Shown in pieces: positions 51,487-60,399 of a DNA stretch of 64,000 bases. A model generated the notes under the pieces. That model did not search any database and was not told the origin of the DNA. It saw only the letters and a program-made list of their open reading frames with translations. The translations under genes were made by a program, and so were the position numbers. How positions within the stretch are numbered: position 1 is the first letter of the stretch; each line of letters starts with the position of its first letter. Location: contig CANMOV010000001.1 in the NCBI GenBank assembly GCA_947499565.1, positions 744,001-808,000 of the forward strand, in the 5' to 3' direction. Source of the stretch: an uncultured Croceitalea sp. (GTDB lineage: Bacteria; Bacteroidota; Bacteroidia; Flavobacteriales; Flavobacteriaceae).

Positions 51487-52764
51487 TCATCTTTTCACTA
51501 TAATTTGCTCAATCCATTGTCTTTCGTCAAACTTATATTCATGAAGAATTTCCCCTTCAAAATTCATAAAAACTAAACCAATAAAATCAGGATTATCATT
51601 TTCGATAAAACCTTGGGTGAATCCATGATACAATACCGCAAAAGTTTCAGATTCTAAGTCAAATTTATATTCCTTAGGTTGTCGTATAGGGTTGGGAACT
51701 GGAATTCCACTATTGCGGAAATACTCACGGTATACTTCAGAATCAAAAGTTATGGAACTATTCGATTGGAAATCATATACTCCAGGGAAAAGCTTTTGTT
51801 CTTCAAAATTATAAATCATTAAACCAACCTTGTTCTGGTATATCTCAGCTTGGCCAAGTCTATCTCCAATAATCAAACCATCTGAATTAGAAACTTCATT
51901 AGAAAAAAGAGTTTGTCCACTCTCAAGGTCAATTAAATCCAAAAGAGTGTTATTCCTTTTCAAGACCATCTTTTGCTTGCATACAAGAGGTATTTTGCGC
52001 TCAGACGTTCTATTTTCATAAATAATTTCATTAGAAGTAGCATTGTAAACTATTAATCCATCTTGGTCAATGGATTGGCCTTGAGCGTCTTCATTTAAAT
52101 TGTTAAAATGATAATAATAATAATAATCCGAACCCCATAACAAATTGAAGGAGTCCCCCATATGAGCTGCTTCTATTTTAGGAAATATTATATTTTCATC
52201 AGTGGATTGATTCCTAAATACAGGGATAATATCATCAGGAGCTTGACATAAATCATAATTAAAAAACAACAAGCCATTAGAATTTGCAGCTAATTGTGTT
52301 CCATCAAAGAAACAATTTTCGCTGGTCAACAATAATTCAGTCCGGTTTGCAGAATAAATCTGTTGCGTATCTAAATTATAGGTTAAATATTCTTTCTCTA
52401 TTGTTCCTGTCTTTTGTAAAAAAACTAAAACATTCTCTTGTCCATTAGTAACAATACCAGCGTCAAGATCAAGATTTATCGTTTGAGTAAGGTTAAGAGA
52501 TTCAGAAGGATTAGATAAACCTTTTAAAAAATCAATGCTCTCAAATTGGCCTTCACGTTGAGCAGGGTTAGAAAAATCTTTTAAAACAATGGAAAGAGAG
52601 AATGGAAACGTGAAAGGCTCTTCTTCTGACATCTCGTCATCATTATTACCTTCTTCACTTGTTGTTTCATCATCAGCTTGTTGATTAGCCTCAGGCTCAA
52701 TTGGCGAGTTTGAACTACAAGCAATAAGACATAAGAATACAAAAAGAAGTATTAGCTTTTTCAT
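51487..52764 (-). CDS. Lipoprotein with repeated beta structure, function unknown
   Basis: Predicted lipoprotein of 425 residues with lipobox FLCLIAC (Cys16), followed by an acidic low-complexity linker (EANQQADDETTSEEGNNDDE). The rest has repeated short motifs of the type YNFEEQKLFPGVYDF and YNATSNEIIYENR, suggestive of a beta-propeller or a similar repeat fold. No catalytic motif recognised. The gene stop abuts the recG stop directly on the opposite strand. Confidence 0.72.
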   Translation of the reverse strand: MKKLILLFVFLCLIACSSNSPIEPEANQQADDETTSEEGNNDDEMSEEEPFTFPFSLSIVLKDFSNPAQREGQFESIDFLKGLSNPSESLNLTQTINLDLDAGIVTNGQENVLVFLQKTGTIEKEYLTYNLDTQQIYSANRTELLLTSENCFFDGTQLAANSNGLLFFNYDLCQAPDDIIPVFRNQSTDENIIFPKIEAAHMGDSFNLLWGSDYYYYYHFNNLNEDAQGQSIDQDGLIVYNATSNEIIYENRTSERKIPLVCKQKMVLKRNNTLLDLIDLESGQTLFSNEVSNSDGLIIGDRLGQAEIYQNKVGLMIYNFEEQKLFPGVYDFQSNSSITFDSEVYREYFRNSGIPVPNPIRQPKEYKFDLESETFAVLYHGFTQGFIENDNPDFIGLVFMNFEGEILHEYKFDERQWIEQIIVKR

Positions 52765-52836
52765 TCAATTCTTTTTTACAAATAACGCATGAATATGATT
52801 AATCTCAAAATTGTTCCGCCAGGAGGTTTTTGCACT

Positions 52837-52866
52837 AAAAAAGCCCTAATAATTATTAGGGCTTTT
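52837..52866 (-). terminator. Terminator after the DUF2911 gene
   Basis: AAAAGCCCTAATAATTATTAGGGCTTTT is a long palindrome with T-runs on both strands. On the minus strand it follows the DUF2911 gene stop by about 21 bases. It shares AGCCCTAAT wording with the terminator at 54118. Confidence 0.88.
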
Positions 52867-52887
52867 ATCTCAATTAAGAAGATGCAA

Positions 52888-53994
52888 TTATTTATTAATA
52901 TCCTCTCCCTTTTTAAGGCGTTCTATACTCTGTTCTAATCTGGGTTTAAAATTAGCAGGAGCCACTGTTAAAGATTTATTTATAGATTTTATGGCATTTT
53001 TATAATCTCCTTTGGCAGAATATGCTCTTGCAAGTCCATAATTACTAGGCCAAGCGCCTTTACTATTCTTTACATTAGCCTTAAGAATACCAAATGCCTT
53101 ATCAACATCTGTCCCTAAAAGTTGCGTTCCTAAACCATACACCTCACGTGATGTTCCCATTTCAGCTGCTTTATCTACATAGCTAGATGCTTCTGCACTT
53201 TTACCTTGCTTAGCTAAAATCTTAGATTTTAAAGACAGGTTTGAAAAAGTTTCTTTGCTAAAGAAGTTACCACTTATAGAAGCATTAACCCATTCCAATG
53301 CTTTGTCAATATTTCCAGCATTAAAAGCATAATTCGCGGCCTGGTCCCAAGTAGCTTGTCTAAAGCCATTTGGATTACGTAAATCATTCGCTATACCTTC
53401 CATAACAATATCGGTAACGGCAACTTCAATTTTTACAGGTATTTCCTTTTTAGCCCATTTAAGGCTAGCCACAGTACTTGTAGCATCTGCAGTATCAAAA
53501 CTAAAAGTCAACATTTCCACAGAATCTTCAATATCATTTGACTTTACATTAAAGCGGAGTGCATCTTCAGCTTCATCATAAAAGTAACTTCCCCAAGAAG
53601 TAGTATTATTAGATAAGATTCCAGTAACATCGCCATTTTCCTCAATTGCAAAAAAGAGCGCATATTTTCCGGCTTTAACGTCCTTACCTTCTACCTTAAC
53701 ATCATGCGTAAACTCAATGGTAGTATTGTAGTCCGCACCAGCACGCCATGGTGCAGATTTAGAAGTTCCAAAACCAAGGTCGTTAAATCCATATGGCACT
53801 AATTTGCCCCATATTTCTCTTCCTTTCACATAAGGTCGATTGTAGTGAATGGTGATGTCTGTAATCCCAACTCGTTGACTTACTTCCGCTTCTGGACTAC
53901 CAGCTGGTAAGGTGAGTTGTGCATTTAAATTTGTAGTAAAACTCAAAAGTGCTAAAACTAGTACTAAGGAGAATTTTGAGTACATTTTTTTCAT
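52888..53994 (-). CDS. DUF2911 domain protein with TPR-like tail
   Basis: Protein of 368 residues with a signal peptide (SLVLVLALLSFTTNLNAQ). The DUF2911 domain is clear in SPEAEVSQRVGITDITIHYNRP, GREIWGKLVPYG, WRAGADYNTTIEF and YALFFAIEENGD. About 130 residues at the C terminus look like tetratricopeptide repeats (KALEWVNASI, ALSYVDKAAEMG-type, YGLARAYSAKGDYKNAIKSINKSL). The family is common in Bacteroidota and its function is unknown. Flanked by similar terminators on both sides. Confidence 0.87.
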   Translation of the reverse strand: MKKMYSKFSLVLVLALLSFTTNLNAQLTLPAGSPEAEVSQRVGITDITIHYNRPYVKGREIWGKLVPYGFNDLGFGTSKSAPWRAGADYNTTIEFTHDVKVEGKDVKAGKYALFFAIEENGDVTGILSNNTTSWGSYFYDEAEDALRFNVKSNDIEDSVEMLTFSFDTADATSTVASLKWAKKEIPVKIEVAVTDIVMEGIANDLRNPNGFRQATWDQAANYAFNAGNIDKALEWVNASISGNFFSKETFSNLSLKSKILAKQGKSAEASSYVDKAAEMGTSREVYGLGTQLLGTDVDKAFGILKANVKNSKGAWPSNYGLARAYSAKGDYKNAIKSINKSLTVAPANFKPRLEQSIERLKKGEDINK

Positions 53995-54117
53995 TGGTAT
54001 CTGTTGTTTTAATGAATAATTAGGTTAGACGCTAAAAATATCGATACCTAAAATTGAGCTAAGTTAGAACTGTGTTAAAAAACCACCCAAGTCTGTTAAA
54101 TTCGAAGGGGTTTATGT

Positions 54118-54152
54118 AAAAAAAGTAAGCCCTAATCAGGGCTTACTTTTTT
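54118..54152. terminator. Orphan bidirectional terminator
   Basis: AAAAAAAGTAAGCCCT, loop AATC, AGGGCTTACTTTTTT, a nine-base GC-containing stem extended by A-T pairs. It lies in the gap 53995-54352, upstream of both flanking genes, so no annotated gene uses it. The rest of that gap holds no open frame I can support. Confidence 0.85.
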
Positions 54153-54352
54153 ATGCTCTAGTATTTCCTGTTATACGAATTAATTCAAATACCTCGATTT
54201 TAACCTCTTATAATCATTATACCTGCAAGGTGCTAAGAAGCTTTAAGTTTAATTTTTCCGTTTTAATAGCAATAATTCCTTTTCAATCATATTAAGTTGT
54301 ATTCAGGTTCGTTTCCGAAGTTTCTTTGTATCAAGAAATTAAAAAAAATGCT

Positions 54353-54727
54353 ATGAAAAAGAATTTAGTCTTAACAATTATCATTATTTGGTTTTCATCG
54401 TGTTCATCGGAAAACACCGATGAGGAATTTATAATAGATGATTCAATCGTTGAAGCTACAGAGGAACTGGAAAATGAAGAAAATGAAAATACCATTTCTT
54501 TTAGTACTAACATTCAACCTATTATTAACTCTAACTGTATAACCTGTCATACAAGCCCACCAATAAATGGAGCGCCATTTCCCTTATTAAACTTTGAACA
54601 AGTTAGCAACCGTTCAAGTAGCATTTTTAATCAAGTTAATGCAGGTCTTATGCCTCCTTCTGGAAAGCTCCCACAAGAAAATATCGACTTAATAGAACAA
54701 TGGATCGATGGTGGCAAACCACGATAA
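54353..54727 (+). CDS. c-type cytochrome-like lipoprotein, single heme site
   Basis: Protein of 124 residues from the ATG at 54353 (an earlier in-frame ATG at 54326 would put nine polar residues ahead of the signal). Lipobox IWFSSC; acidic linker; then a cytochrome c signature NSNCITCHTS (CxxCH) with LMPPSGKLPQENIDLIEQWIDGG, where a methionine ligand and the closing helix are expected. This layout is typical of small heme lipoproteins in Bacteroidota. A terminator follows. Confidence 0.85.
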   Translation: MKKNLVLTIIIIWFSSCSSENTDEEFIIDDSIVEATEELENEENENTISFSTNIQPIINSNCITCHTSPPINGAPFPLLNFEQVSNRSSSIFNQVNAGLMPPSGKLPQENIDLIEQWIDGGKPR

Positions 54728-54768
54728 ATTATATAGTGTTTTTTGTTTAATTAGCTTTTGACTAGGGA

Positions 54769-54798
54769 TAATCTTGCGGTTTACCCTAGTCATTTTTT
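54769..54798 (+). terminator. Terminator after the cytochrome gene
   Basis: GACTAGGG and CCCTAGTC pair over a loop of six bases (ATAATC...) plus tail, followed by ATTTTTT. It lies 42 bases after the cytochrome stop. Confidence 0.75.
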
Positions 54799-54849
54799 AT
54801 GGCTTTCTAATAAGCTTTTAAACTTATGCCGTGGAACATTAATAAATTT

Positions 54850-56430
54850 CTATAAAATGTAATCCGTACTTAAAAAGTTACTCACTTTAGCATCTAGCAA
54901 CTGCTCTATAGTTTCATTATTTAATTCATTGTCTTTAAATGCTACAAATGTCCTAATAGAAAAAGAACGTAAAGCATCATGAACACTTAATGTAGCCTGT
55001 GCGGAGTCTTTTCTTCCCGTAAACGGATATACATCTGGACCGCGCTGACAAGAGCTATTCAAATTAACTCTACATACCAGGTTTGCTAGCGTATCTATTA
55101 GAGGGGAAAGTGTGTAGACATCTTTACCAAACAAACTTACTTGTTGTCCATAATTAGATTCTGCCATGTCATCTAAGGGTTCTTCAATATCCTTAAAGGA
55201 AAGCACTGGTATTACTGGACCAAATTGTTCTTCTTCATACACCCGCATGTCTTTAGAAACCGGGTATAATACGGCAGGCCAGATATAATTATCTGAATGG
55301 ATACCTCCTTTTTTATTCTTGATAGTTGCTCCTTTTGCTAAAGCATCATCTATTAACTCTTGAATATAAGCGGGTTTACTTGGTTCTGGAAGAGGTGTAA
55401 GCTTTGCTCCTTCTTCCCATGGGTTACCGAATTTTAAAGCATCAACCCTTTCTGAAAATCGTTTTAGGAATTCTTCTTTAATATCTTCATGGACATACAC
55501 CACTTTTAAAGCCGTGCATCGTTGCCCATTAAAAGATGTTGTACCAGCAATGACCTCATCAATTGTAAGGTCTAAATCGGCATCTGGTAAAATTATTGCT
55601 GGATTCTTCGCTTCTAATCCCAGAACTAAGCGAAGCCTATTACTTTTTGGGTGTTGCTCTTGTAAAGCATTAGCAGATTTACTATTTCCAATTAGGGCAA
55701 GTACATCAACTTTTCCCGTTTTCATTATAGGGGCGGCAACGGCTCTTCCTCTACCAAACAAAATATTAACTACTCCTTTTGGAAAACTACTCTGGAAGGC
55801 TTCTAATAATGGTGTTATTAAAAGAACCCCATGCTTAGCAGGTTTAAAAACAGTTGTATTCCCCATGATTATTGCTGGAATCAACAAAGCAAAAGTTTCA
55901 TTTAAAGGGTAGTTATAGGGACCAAGACATAGCACTACACCTAATGGCCCCCTTCTAATATGGGCATATACATCACCTGATTTATGAAACTTTGCAGAAT
56001 CTCTATCTAACTGTTTGTAATCTTCAATTGTATCATAGATATACTCAACTGTTCTATCAAATTCTTTTTGTGAATCTGGTAAAGATTTTCCTATTTCCCA
56101 CATGAGTAATTTTACAACCTCATCTCTTTTGGTAATCATCTTTTTCACAAAAGATTCCATACATTCTATACGGTCTTTTACCTTCATCGTAGGCCATACT
56201 CCCTGCCCCTGATTATAAGCTGCCAAAGCAGCGTCCAATGCTCCTAATGCTTCAGGTTCTCCCATATCGGGAATACTTCCCAAAACTGTTGGTTTATACT
56301 CATCCGTTGACGAAATAGTGGAACTTACTTCTGTTGTGCTACCATTCCATTTTTTTAATTCACCATTAACCAAATAAGTGTTATGATGAATTTTTGATGT
56401 TATTTGAAAATCTTTAGGTATTGTGTTCAT
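54850..56430 (-). CDS. gapN: GapN, NADP-dependent non-phosphorylating glyceraldehyde-3-phosphate dehydrogenase
   Basis: Aldehyde-dehydrogenase-superfamily enzyme of 526 residues that oxidises glyceraldehyde-3-phosphate directly to 3-phosphoglycerate and makes NADPH. Catalytic residues are Cys305 ([10 protein letters not shown]), Glu273 (LGLEAKNPA) and Asn173 (GPYNYPLNE). The GapN-type R-rich [11 protein letters not shown] and [14 protein letters not shown] segments support this over a generic ALDH. It starts 24 bases after the ilvA stop on the same strand, so it may be the last gene of the ilv operon. Confidence 0.88.
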   Translation of the reverse strand: MNTIPKDFQITSKIHHNTYLVNGELKKWNGSTTEVSSTISSTDEYKPTVLGSIPDMGEPEALGALDAALAAYNQGQGVWPTMKVKDRIECMESFVKKMITKRDEVVKLLMWEIGKSLPDSQKEFDRTVEYIYDTIEDYKQLDRDSAKFHKSGDVYAHIRRGPLGVVLCLGPYNYPLNETFALLIPAIIMGNTTVFKPAKHGVLLITPLLEAFQSSFPKGVVNILFGRGRAVAAPIMKTGKVDVLALIGNSKSANALQEQHPKSNRLRLVLGLEAKNPAIILPDADLDLTIDEVIAGTTSFNGQRCTALKVVYVHEDIKEEFLKRFSERVDALKFGNPWEEGAKLTPLPEPSKPAYIQELIDDALAKGATIKNKKGGIHSDNYIWPAVLYPVSKDMRVYEEEQFGPVIPVLSFKDIEEPLDDMAESNYGQQVSLFGKDVYTLSPLIDTLANLVCRVNLNSSCQRGPDVYPFTGRKDSAQATLSVHDALRSFSIRTFVAFKDNELNNETIEQLLDAKVSNFLSTDYIL

Positions 56431-56454
56431 ATGTTTTCTCCCTATTATTTGGTC

Positions 56455-57720
56455 TCAAATTAAGTATTGAAACAAGTCAGGTTTATCATTTAAATAGTCG
56501 CCAAAAAAGCTATTTTCTTTCATTCTTTTTATTAGTGGAGCAAGATCTTCAGAGGATTTTAATTCTATCCCAACAACTGCTGGGGCGTTCTCTCTACTAG
56601 ATTTTTTTGAATACTCAAAATGCGTAATATCGTCTTCTGGACCCAGAATGTCTGCCACAAATTCTTTTAATGCTCCAGGTCGCTGAGGAAAGCGAATAAT
56701 AAAATAATGTTTTAACCTACTGTAAAGTAACGCTCGTTCTTTTATCTCCGCAGTACGTGTAATATCATTATTACTTCCACTAACAATACAAACCACATTT
56801 TTACCCTTAATCTCCTCTTTAAAAGTATCTAAAGCCGCAATTGTTAATGCCCCTGCGGGTTCAACCACTATAGCATCTCTATTGTACAATTCTAATATCG
56901 TTTGACAAACTTTCCCCTCGTCTATCGTATCCATTTTATAAAGGTGCTCTTTACATATGGAAAAGGTATGAGCTCCAACTTTTTGAACAGCAGCACCATC
57001 TATAAATTTGTCAATTTCTTTTAGTTCAACACGTTCCCCTTTAGCTATGGAATTTTTCATCGATGGTGCTCCAGATGGTTCAATACCAATAATCTTTGTA
57101 TTTGGAGATAAGGCTTGGAATGTTCCGCATAGGCCAGAAGCTAAACCTCCTCCCCCTACCGCAACAAAAACGTAATCTATTGGGGCTTCAGATTGTTCTA
57201 AAAGTTCTAGTCCAACTGTTGCTTGTCCTTCAATAGTTTTTGGGTCATCAAACGGATGTACAAAGGTTTTTTTTTCGGCTTTACATGAAGTAATAGCAGC
57301 TTTATAAGAATCATCGAAAGTATCCCCTTCTAAAACAATTTTTACAAATTCTCCACCAAACATTTTGGTTTGGTCAACCTTTTGTTTTGGTGTTACCACT
57401 GGCATATAAATAGTTCCGTAGACTCCTAAATGATTGCATGCAAAAGCTACACCTTGTGCATGATTACCAGCACTAGCACAAACAACTCCGCTTTTTAACT
57501 CTTGTTTAGATAGTGAACTAATCTTATTAAAAGCGCCCCTAATTTTATAACTACGAACACGATGCAAATCTTCCCTCTTCAGCATAATATTCGCACCATA
57601 TTCTTTTGAATAACGAATACTTTGTTGCAATGGAGTTTGATTCGCAACTTGGCGAATAGTCTTTGCAGCTGAATAAATATCTGCAATCTTAGGGAAATAT
57701 GTAGTTTCCGTTTCTTTCAT
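56455..57720 (-). CDS. ilvA: IlvA, threonine ammonia-lyase (deaminase)
   Basis: PLP enzyme of 421 residues making 2-oxobutanoate for isoleucine. The PLP lysine is Lys59 in RSYKIRGAFNKI; GGGGLASGL binds the phosphate. The C-terminal part (about 330-421) is a single ACT-like regulatory domain (RFPQRPGALKEFVADILGPEDD), so feedback by isoleucine is plausible. The short single-ACT form is common in Bacteroidota. 36 bases after ilvC. Confidence 0.94.
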   Translation of the reverse strand: MKETETTYFPKIADIYSAAKTIRQVANQTPLQQSIRYSKEYGANIMLKREDLHRVRSYKIRGAFNKISSLSKQELKSGVVCASAGNHAQGVAFACNHLGVYGTIYMPVVTPKQKVDQTKMFGGEFVKIVLEGDTFDDSYKAAITSCKAEKKTFVHPFDDPKTIEGQATVGLELLEQSEAPIDYVFVAVGGGGLASGLCGTFQALSPNTKIIGIEPSGAPSMKNSIAKGERVELKEIDKFIDGAAVQKVGAHTFSICKEHLYKMDTIDEGKVCQTILELYNRDAIVVEPAGALTIAALDTFKEEIKGKNVVCIVSGSNNDITRTAEIKERALLYSRLKHYFIIRFPQRPGALKEFVADILGPEDDITHFEYSKKSSRENAPAVVGIELKSSEDLAPLIKRMKENSFFGDYLNDKPDLFQYLI

Positions 57721-57756
57721 AAGTTACAAGCAAAGGGACAATTCTCCTTACTATTT

Positions 57757-59223
57757 TTAAACAATTGGTTTCATTGCAGTCATAGATTCTCTTAGACGTG
57801 CTCCAACAATTTCCACAGGGTGCTCGCGCAAAGCTTTGTTTACTGCAATTAACTTGGCATTGTCAACTTCAGCGCCTGCAAAAGGCTTTCCAATAACATC
57901 AACATCAATACCTTTCATAAAGCCTGTTAATAATGGTTTGCAAGCATGGCCAAACAAATAGCAACCATACTCTGCTGTATCAGAAATCACACGATTCATT
58001 TCAAATAACTTCTTTCTTGCAATGGTATTCGCTATTAGTGGTGTTTCATGTAATGATTCATAGTAGGCTGATTCCGCAATAATTCCTGACTCGGTCATCG
58101 ATTCAAAAGCCAACTCTACGCCTGCCCTAACCATTGCAACCATTAAAACACCATTATCATAGAATTCCTGTTCGCTAATCTCGTCGTTACCAGCCGGTGT
58201 CTTTTCAAAAGCGGTTTCTCCCGTTGCTGCACGCCATGTTAATAGATTCTTATCATCATTAGCCCAGTCTTCCATCATTGTTTTGGAAAAATGTCCAGTC
58301 ATGATATCATCCATATGTTTTTGGAAAAGCGGACGCATAATATCTTTTAATTCTTCTGATAATTCAAATGCTTTAATTTTCGCAGGGTTTGTTAAACGGT
58401 CCATCATATTGGTGATTCCACCATATTTCATCCCTTCAGTAATGGTTTCCCAACCATATTGGATAAGTCTTGAAGCATAACCTGCATCTATTCCTTTTTC
58501 CATCATTTTATCAAAGCATAGGATAGAACCCGTTTGCAGCAAACCACAAAGAATGGTTTGTTCTCCCATTAAATCTGATTTTACCTCAGCAACAAAAGAA
58601 GACATTAGCACCCCTGCTCTATGTCCTCCAGTTCCAACAGCATAGGCTTTTGCTTGTGCTAGACCTTTTCCCTCTGGGTCGTTCTCCGGGTGCACAGCAA
58701 TTAGTGTAGGAACTCCAAAACCTCTCTTATATTCCTCACGTACTTCTGAACCTGGGCTTTTTGGAGCTACCATAATTACAGTTAAATCTTCCCGAATCTG
58801 CATACCTTCTTCCACGATATTAAAACCATGAGAATAAGATAATGTAGCACCTTTCTTCATTAATGGCATTACTGCGCTTACTACAGCTGTATGTTGTTTA
58901 TCTGGCGTTAAATTAATTACAACATCTGCTGTTGGAATTAACTCATTATAAGTTCCTACCGTAAAACCATTTTCAGTAGCATTACTATAGGATTGTCTTT
59001 TTTCTTTTATCGCAGCATCCCGAAGTGTGTAGGAAACATCTAGCCCTGAGTCTCGCATATTTAAACCTTGGTTTAATCCTTGTGCACCACAACCAACGAT
59101 AACTATTTTTTTCCCTTTTAGAGCAGTTACACCATCTGAAAACTCCGAAGACTCCATAAACCTGCATTTTCCTAACTGCGTTAATTGGTCTCTTAATGAT
59201 AGTGTATTAAAATAATTTGCCAT
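57757..59223 (-). CDS. ilvC: IlvC, ketol-acid reductoisomerase (class II)
   Basis: NADPH-dependent enzyme of 488 residues, the long class II form with duplicated knotted domain. The dinucleotide site is [18 protein letters not shown], with [15 protein letters not shown] in the NADPH-selecting loop. Further motifs: [34 protein letters not shown] and [10 protein letters not shown]. It converts acetolactate and acetohydroxybutyrate to the dihydroxy acids. It needs NADPH, which the downstream gapN could supply. Confidence 0.95.
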   Translation of the reverse strand: MANYFNTLSLRDQLTQLGKCRFMESSEFSDGVTALKGKKIVIVGCGAQGLNQGLNMRDSGLDVSYTLRDAAIKEKRQSYSNATENGFTVGTYNELIPTADVVINLTPDKQHTAVVSAVMPLMKKGATLSYSHGFNIVEEGMQIREDLTVIMVAPKSPGSEVREEYKRGFGVPTLIAVHPENDPEGKGLAQAKAYAVGTGGHRAGVLMSSFVAEVKSDLMGEQTILCGLLQTGSILCFDKMMEKGIDAGYASRLIQYGWETITEGMKYGGITNMMDRLTNPAKIKAFELSEELKDIMRPLFQKHMDDIMTGHFSKTMMEDWANDDKNLLTWRAATGETAFEKTPAGNDEISEQEFYDNGVLMVAMVRAGVELAFESMTESGIIAESAYYESLHETPLIANTIARKKLFEMNRVISDTAEYGCYLFGHACKPLLTGFMKGIDVDVIGKPFAGAEVDNAKLIAVNKALREHPVEIVGARLRESMTAMKPIV

Positions 59224-59258
59224 TCTATATTCTCTTTTATTTATTGTTTTGATTATTT

Positions 59259-59789
59259 TTAGTTGTATTGGAATTCTCTAAGTAATGCTGATATCTGCAT
59301 TTCGTCCTTCGTAACAGATATTCTACCAGAGCGAACAAATTGCATAATACCAAATGGTTTTAATTGCTCATACATATCGTCGATTTCAAATCGTCTTCCA
59401 CTTTTAGCAAGAACAAAAAAATCTCTCGCTACAGTAACAATTTGAGCATTACTCTCTTTTATAATATTTTGAATCTGTCTTTCGTCGAATAGTAAATCTG
59501 AAGCAATTTTGAACAACGCTGACTCTTGATATATGGTTTCATCATCCGTATGATAAAATGCTTTAATTACCTCAATTTGTTTTTCTATTTGCCCCACTAT
59601 ATTATGTACCCAAGTATCAGTTGTGTATATAACTATAGTGAATTTTGAAACATTATCAATTTCTGATTTTGATACATTTAAGCTTTCTATATTAATGTGA
59701 CGCTTTAAGAATATTCCAGATATTCTATTAAGCAATCCAACATTATTTTCGGAATAAACCGATATTGTGAACCATTGATTGTTTTCCAT
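59259..59789 (-). CDS. ilvN: IlvN, acetolactate synthase regulatory subunit
   Basis: ACT-domain protein of 176 residues. The first ACT domain is clear: [35 protein letters not shown] second ACT-like half follows, ending with [16 protein letters not shown]. It confers valine feedback on IlvB. Normally it sits directly after ilvB, but here a methyltransferase gene lies between them. Confidence 0.92.
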   Translation of the reverse strand: MENNQWFTISVYSENNVGLLNRISGIFLKRHINIESLNVSKSEIDNVSKFTIVIYTTDTWVHNIVGQIEKQIEVIKAFYHTDDETIYQESALFKIASDLLFDERQIQNIIKESNAQIVTVARDFFVLAKSGRRFEIDDMYEQLKPFGIMQFVRSGRISVTKDEMQISALLREFQYN

Positions 59790-59801
59790 ATCGTTTTTAA
59801 T

Positions 59802-60383
59802 CTATTTTATTTTTACCGCCAATATTACTCCTGTTGACCAATCCATTTCTGTCAAATTAAAATCATCTCTTTTTTTTAAATAACTTACTAAAGTATTTAC
59901 ATGAAATTGATGTCCTTTCGGCCAATTTGGCTGTGTCTTCATATCATCAATTACATAGAACCCACCTATTTTAATTAAATCTAAAATTTCATCTATTTCA
60001 CTGTACTTTCCTGGCCAAGCATCCGCAAAAACTAAGTCAAACTTTTCTCCTTTGTATTCTCTAATCCAATCTGATGCGTCACGACAAATAATTTCTACTT
60101 GACTATTAGTTCCAAAGTACTGTTTAACAATCGTAATCAATTTTGGGTCGTTGTCTACCGTTATTAGTTTTGAAAAATCATCCATACCATCAATCATCCA
60201 TGATAAAGACAGACCTATTCCTGTGCCAAGTTCAAGAAGATGAGCATTGGGCTTAGAGCTTATTAAAACCTTAAGCAATGTTCCTATATATACATCTGAA
60301 GGCATTGTAAAACCTACCTCATTAGATTTACTCTTAATTTCAGAATATATTTCAGGAATATCAATTATGCTTTCATCTTCCAT
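59802..60383 (-). CDS. SAM-dependent O-methyltransferase-like protein inserted between ilvB and ilvN
   Basis: Protein of 193 residues with a class I methyltransferase core: SAM motif LLELGTGIGLSLSWMI (near 48), acidic loop ITVDNDPKLI, CRDASDWI and DLVFADAWPGKYSEIDEI, then GGFYVIDDM. It resembles the O-methyltransferase type 3 / CmoA-like group but lacks features that would name a substrate. It is 16 bases after the ilvB stop and 12 bases before ilvN, so it is fully inside the operon. No role in branched-chain synthesis is known for such a protein. Confidence 0.85.
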   Translation of the reverse strand: MEDESIIDIPEIYSEIKSKSNEVGFTMPSDVYIGTLLKVLISSKPNAHLLELGTGIGLSLSWMIDGMDDFSKLITVDNDPKLITIVKQYFGTNSQVEIICRDASDWIREYKGEKFDLVFADAWPGKYSEIDEILDLIKIGGFYVIDDMKTQPNWPKGHQFHVNTLVSYLKKRDDFNLTEMDWSTGVILAVKIK

Positions 60384-60399
60384 ACTATTCTCCTGTTCT

